Part shown: in pieces, positions 30,103 to 32,625 of the stretch | How the letters are laid out: every line of letters starts with the position of its first letter | How positions within the stretch are numbered: position 1 is the first letter of the stretch | NCBI GenBank assembly: GCA_021107945.1 | Contig: JAIORV010000159.1 | Span: forward strand, 1 to 32,625 | Direction: 5' to 3' | Origin: Vulcanimicrobiota bacterium | GTDB taxonomy: Bacteria > Vulcanimicrobiota > JAJTBE01 | Length of the DNA stretch: 32,625 nucleotides | Translations under genes and position numbers: made by a program | Notes under the pieces: model-generated | Databases searched by the model: none | What the model saw: only the letters and a program-made list of their open reading frames with translations | What the model was told of the DNA's origin: nothing

Positions 30103-31266
30103 TCAGGATTCTTTTTCCGTCATAGGAAGTGTTATCAGAAATGTTGCCCACTCCTTGGGTTTACTCTTTGCAGTGATCTGCCCCCCGTGGCGCTCGACAA
30201 TTTTTTTACATATCGATAATCCCATACCTATACCGGGATATTCATCCCTGGTATGAAGTCTTTGGAAAGGTTTGAAAATCCTGTCAAGATACTTTTCTCT
30301 GAATCCTATGCCATTATCTTTCACCTGGATTTCAACTAATTGCCCTTCAATAATTCTGGAGCTGAAGGCGATCAATGGATTTATCCCGGGGCGGGAAAAC
30401 TTCAAGGCATTCGAAATTAAGTTCTGGAAGAGCAGTTTTATCTGGAGTTTGTCAGCCTTGACTATCGGAAGTTCGCCCTGCTCGATAACGGCGTTGTTTT
30501 TCTTTATATGAGCTTCCAAATCTGAAAGAATTCCCTTTACTATATTATTCAGATCAACTTCCTCAAGAGGTCTTGCTCTTGTAGTGATTCTTGAATATTT
30601 GAGTAATCCCTCAATCAATTGCTTCATTCTGATAGCGGCGTTTTGCATGCGATTGAGATAGTTAAGACTTTTTCCATCAAGAACATCCGCTGAGTGCCTT
30701 TTAAGGCAGTCTCCAAAAGCTGTTACTTTCCTGAGTGGCTCCTGCAAGTCATGCGAGGCGATATATGCAAATTGCTCCAATTCCCTGTTGGATTGCTCCA
30801 GTTCTGCAAGTGTTTCGTTGAGTTTTTTCTCTCCCCATTTACGCTCTGTTATGTCCTGCATAAAGCCTTCGTAATACTTGATTGAGCCATCCTCATCACG
30901 AACTGTCCTTACACTCTTGGACACCCAGATTTTTCTCCCATCCCTGTGATATAACTGGATTTCAAACCCGGATATTGCTTCGTATTTATCGAGAAAATTC
31001 TTTAAGGACTCATAAGCATCCTGGTTCACATTTAATTGAGTCCACACATTCTGCACACTGTCCATTAAGTGACGGGGCGATTTATATCCCAGTATTGCCG
31101 ACATTGCGGGATTTGCCATGATAAATTTACCCCCGGGTGTCACCTGAAAAATACCCTCCGGGGCATTTTTAAACATTATAAGATATTTTTCATCAGCATC
31201 ACGGGATATTGATTCCCGCTTGCTACTTTTCTCGTTATTCTTATATTTATCAGTTTGTTCTTGCAT
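30103..31266 (-). CDS. Soluble PAS histidine kinase of the phytochrome-like group
   Basis: 387 aa. Residues about 25-140 form a PAS domain with the PAC end (YYEGFMQDITERK). Next come a short coiled coil, HisKA with H172 in YIASHDLQEPLRKV (typical of bacteriophytochrome-like kinases), N box around N282 and N286, G1 DNGIGF (317-322) and G2 GIGMGL (345-350). No membrane segment exists. In the last motif, where most kinases have G before ATF, this one has EWATF. It should phosphorylate the adjacent Rcp1-like receiver. No bilin-binding GAF is present, so the signal comes through PAS. The ribosome site is weak (AAAGATAG). Confidence 0.92.
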   Translation of the reverse strand: MQEQTDKYKNNEKSSKRESISRDADEKYLIMFKNAPEGIFQVTPGGKFIMANPAMSAILGYKSPRHLMDSVQNVWTQLNVNQDAYESLKNFLDKYEAISGFEIQLYHRDGRKIWVSKSVRTVRDEDGSIKYYEGFMQDITERKWGEKKLNETLAELEQSNRELEQFAYIASHDLQEPLRKVTAFGDCLKRHSADVLDGKSLNYLNRMQNAAIRMKQLIEGLLKYSRITTRARPLEEVDLNNIVKGILSDLEAHIKKNNAVIEQGELPIVKADKLQIKLLFQNLISNALKFSRPGINPLIAFSSRIIEGQLVEIQVKDNGIGFREKYLDRIFKPFQRLHTRDEYPGIGMGLSICKKIVERHGGQITAKSKPKEWATFLITLPMTEKES

Positions 31267-31400
31267 AATGCTATCTTTGCTAATTGATGATTTCTCAATG
31301 TTTTTATTCGCTTATAATGGTAGTTATCCCTTTGAGATTTCTCAGTAGTGTCCAAAGAACTTTAAAAATTATATGAAACCTGCAATTCTATTACTCCCAA

Positions 31401-32216
31401 TCAAGAATTTGAGGAAATCGCTTCATCTTCTTCTTCATCATCATTTACTTTCTCACGGACATAGACACTTATTAACCTGGCGATAAATACGGCAACGAAC
31501 ATCTGGCCGATAACTGCTTCAATCGTCGTCAAGCTTATGGCTATCCGGCTCACAGGTATGATATCTCCCAATCCAAGAGTTGTAAGAATAGTGAAACTGT
31601 AATACTCAAACGCTTTGAAATCCACTATCAGAGAATCCCTGATCATAAATGCACTTTTATCAAGTATATGGGTGAGATAATAAAGCAATGCCCAGGCAAG
31701 TCCAATTAAGATATAAATACAGATTCCACCCTCGATAGTATCTACCTTTATCTTTTTTTCGGTAAGAAGTCTTTTCATTAAAATCCAGATGGAATAGAGA
31801 AGACAGATAATAAATATTGTTATAGCTATCACAAGTAAGGGTATATAAGTTTTTCCCGATATAACCCTATATCTCACCAGAACAATTGTAATGAAAGCTA
31901 ACGCCGTCAGAGATGATATCGAGTATAAAATTTTCTTTTCTTCAATAACAACCCTCAATGTAAATATAATTGAAAGGAAAAAAATCAATCCGCTGAAGGA
32001 TATTGTAATGTTGAACGAATCAAGTATCGGAGCGAAAAGAAACAAGAAAATGAGAACCATTAGAAGATGATGATATTTATTGTTAATAAATTCCTGGGAA
32101 TAATAATAGCCAAATATTTTTCTTTTCTTTTTTTCAGGTTGTTTCATGGTTGTTAATTGTCCTGTAAAATTCGAATGATTATTGTCCGAATAGACTATTT
32201 TCTGAAAAGAGCTCAT
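31401..32216 (-). CDS. Ion-channel family membrane protein (K+ channel-like)
   Basis: 271 aa. Six membrane segments are visible (about 49-66, 72-90, 98-115, 126-147, 163-184, 224-252), with a pore loop at 203-221. The filter T213-L-G-L-G-D218 matches TxGxGD, but Leu replaces the usual Tyr/Phe. The layout is that of a six-helix K+ channel without charged voltage sensor, or a two-helix pore after four unrelated helices. The C-terminus is acidic (DDEEEDE) and no RCK domain follows. ATG 32216 lies close to AAGGAA. Met24 (32147) with AGGA upstream is an alternative start. Confidence 0.85.
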   Translation of the reverse strand: MSSFQKIVYSDNNHSNFTGQLTTMKQPEKKKRKIFGYYYSQEFINNKYHHLLMVLIFLFLFAPILDSFNITISFSGLIFFLSIIFTLRVVIEEKKILYSISSLTALAFITIVLVRYRVISGKTYIPLLVIAITIFIICLLYSIWILMKRLLTEKKIKVDTIEGGICIYILIGLAWALLYYLTHILDKSAFMIRDSLIVDFKAFEYYSFTILTTLGLGDIIPVSRIAISLTTIEAVIGQMFVAVFIARLISVYVREKVNDDEEEDEAISSNS

Positions 32217-32625
32217 TTCCTTTTTTATAAACTTATTTGATCCTGAAACCGGGAATTATCAGCTTAATATCATTTGGGTGCATTTACTTTTTGTCAAATA
32301 TTCAGGCGTAATTATTCAGTCTCCGGGGGCTTCTTGTCCTTCTGAGCGGATCAAGAAAGACTTGAGCATGTCATTCTGAGCGGATCACGAGAGAATAACT
32401 TTACTTCTATGATTTTCTCAAAGACGGGATTATCTTGATCTACGAGGATTAACACAGCGAAGAATCTCAACCCCCGTGGCATGGAGGAGCAAATATTAAT
32501 AAGAATGATTGTTGTGAGGAGAATCCGGGAGAGGAGATCCTTCGCTGATTTATACATCGGAAGTAAGTAAAATACATTCTTGCCGGGATTGATCGAATAA
32601 AGTAAGATGATCTTTTTCCGCTCAG
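32217..32625. other. 409-bp terminal intergenic region
   Basis: The first 120 bp, adjacent to the channel gene, show no clear motif and must hold its promoter. The remainder is occupied by nested repeats described separately. A 68-codon minus frame across the repeats is not supported. The window ends inside the repeat element. Confidence 0.6.
32340..32625. repeat. Nested inverted-repeat element running off the window end
   Basis: TTCTGAGCGGATCA occurs directly repeated at 32340-32353 and 32374-32387. Its core CTGAGCGGA is found inverted as TCCGCTCAG at 32617-32625, the last bases. Inside, AGCGAAGAATCTC (32456-32468) and GAGATCCTTCGCT (32534-32546) form a second inverted pair with one mismatch. 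The phrases resemble a GTCATTCTGAGCG...GCGAAGAATCTC text that recurs in many bacterial genomes. Confidence 0.65.

Noticed and set aside
1-32625. CRISPR array, rRNA, tRNA, phage or defence island
   Set aside because: No regularly spaced identical repeats of CRISPR size, no rRNA or tRNA cores, no integrase, capsid, restriction or Cas-like protein was seen. The only defence-like genes are the HEPN/MNT pair.

Overview
The window is AT-rich, densely coded DNA from a bacterium that cannot be named from sequence alone. Exported Ig-like, TPR and alpha/alpha-toroid proteins, two MscS channels, a TIGR03960 radical SAM protein next to rng, and many short dispersed intergenic repeats fit an uncultivated, probably Gram-negative-type lineage. 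No rRNA, tRNA, CRISPR array, transposase or phage gene was seen.

Left part (1-5900, mostly + strand): a DsrE/DsrF/DsrH-like triplet in which no protein contains cysteine; a protein that appears to carry the regulatory domains of a type II secretion/pilus ATPase without the ATPase; thioredoxin reductase; and a LURP-one/scramblase-like protein that converges, stop codon against stop codon, on an exported Ig-like protein. A KynB-type cyclase follows after a dispersed repeat.

Middle (6000-19900, + strand): a KDPG-aldolase-fold protein whose Schiff-base lysine is Asn; an exported protein with about 13 TPRs; an XRE regulator with a clear terminator; a four-cysteine small protein divergent from a MarR regulator that has a textbook sigma-70 promoter; then TIGR03960/DUF2344 radical SAM, a large hybrid histidine kinase, and RNase G. 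The kinase interrupts the common radical SAM-rng pairing. After a 475-bp orphan stretch come a BcsA-like family 2 glycosyltransferase and an overlapping HEPN/MNT pair.

Right part (20000-32625, mostly - strand): an exported six-hairpin-like protein followed by two overlapping or nearly abutting MscS channels and a multi-pass membrane protein, likely one stress/envelope operon. A tandem pair of paralogous small membrane proteins (26945-28406) has near-identical ends and diverged centres. It arose by a local duplication that also copied the 3' end of the convergent DUF3298/RsiV-like gene, leaving a gene scrap between the copies. The window closes with a PAS histidine kinase and Rcp1-type receiver pair, a K+-channel-like protein, and an intergenic inverted-repeat element running off the end.

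The strongest candidates for undescribed biology are the paralog pair with constant ends and variable centre, the cysteine-free DsrEFH-like triplet with its ATPase-less GspE-like neighbour, and the lysine-less KDPG aldolase homologue. Each may be an ordinary family that cannot be matched without a database search.
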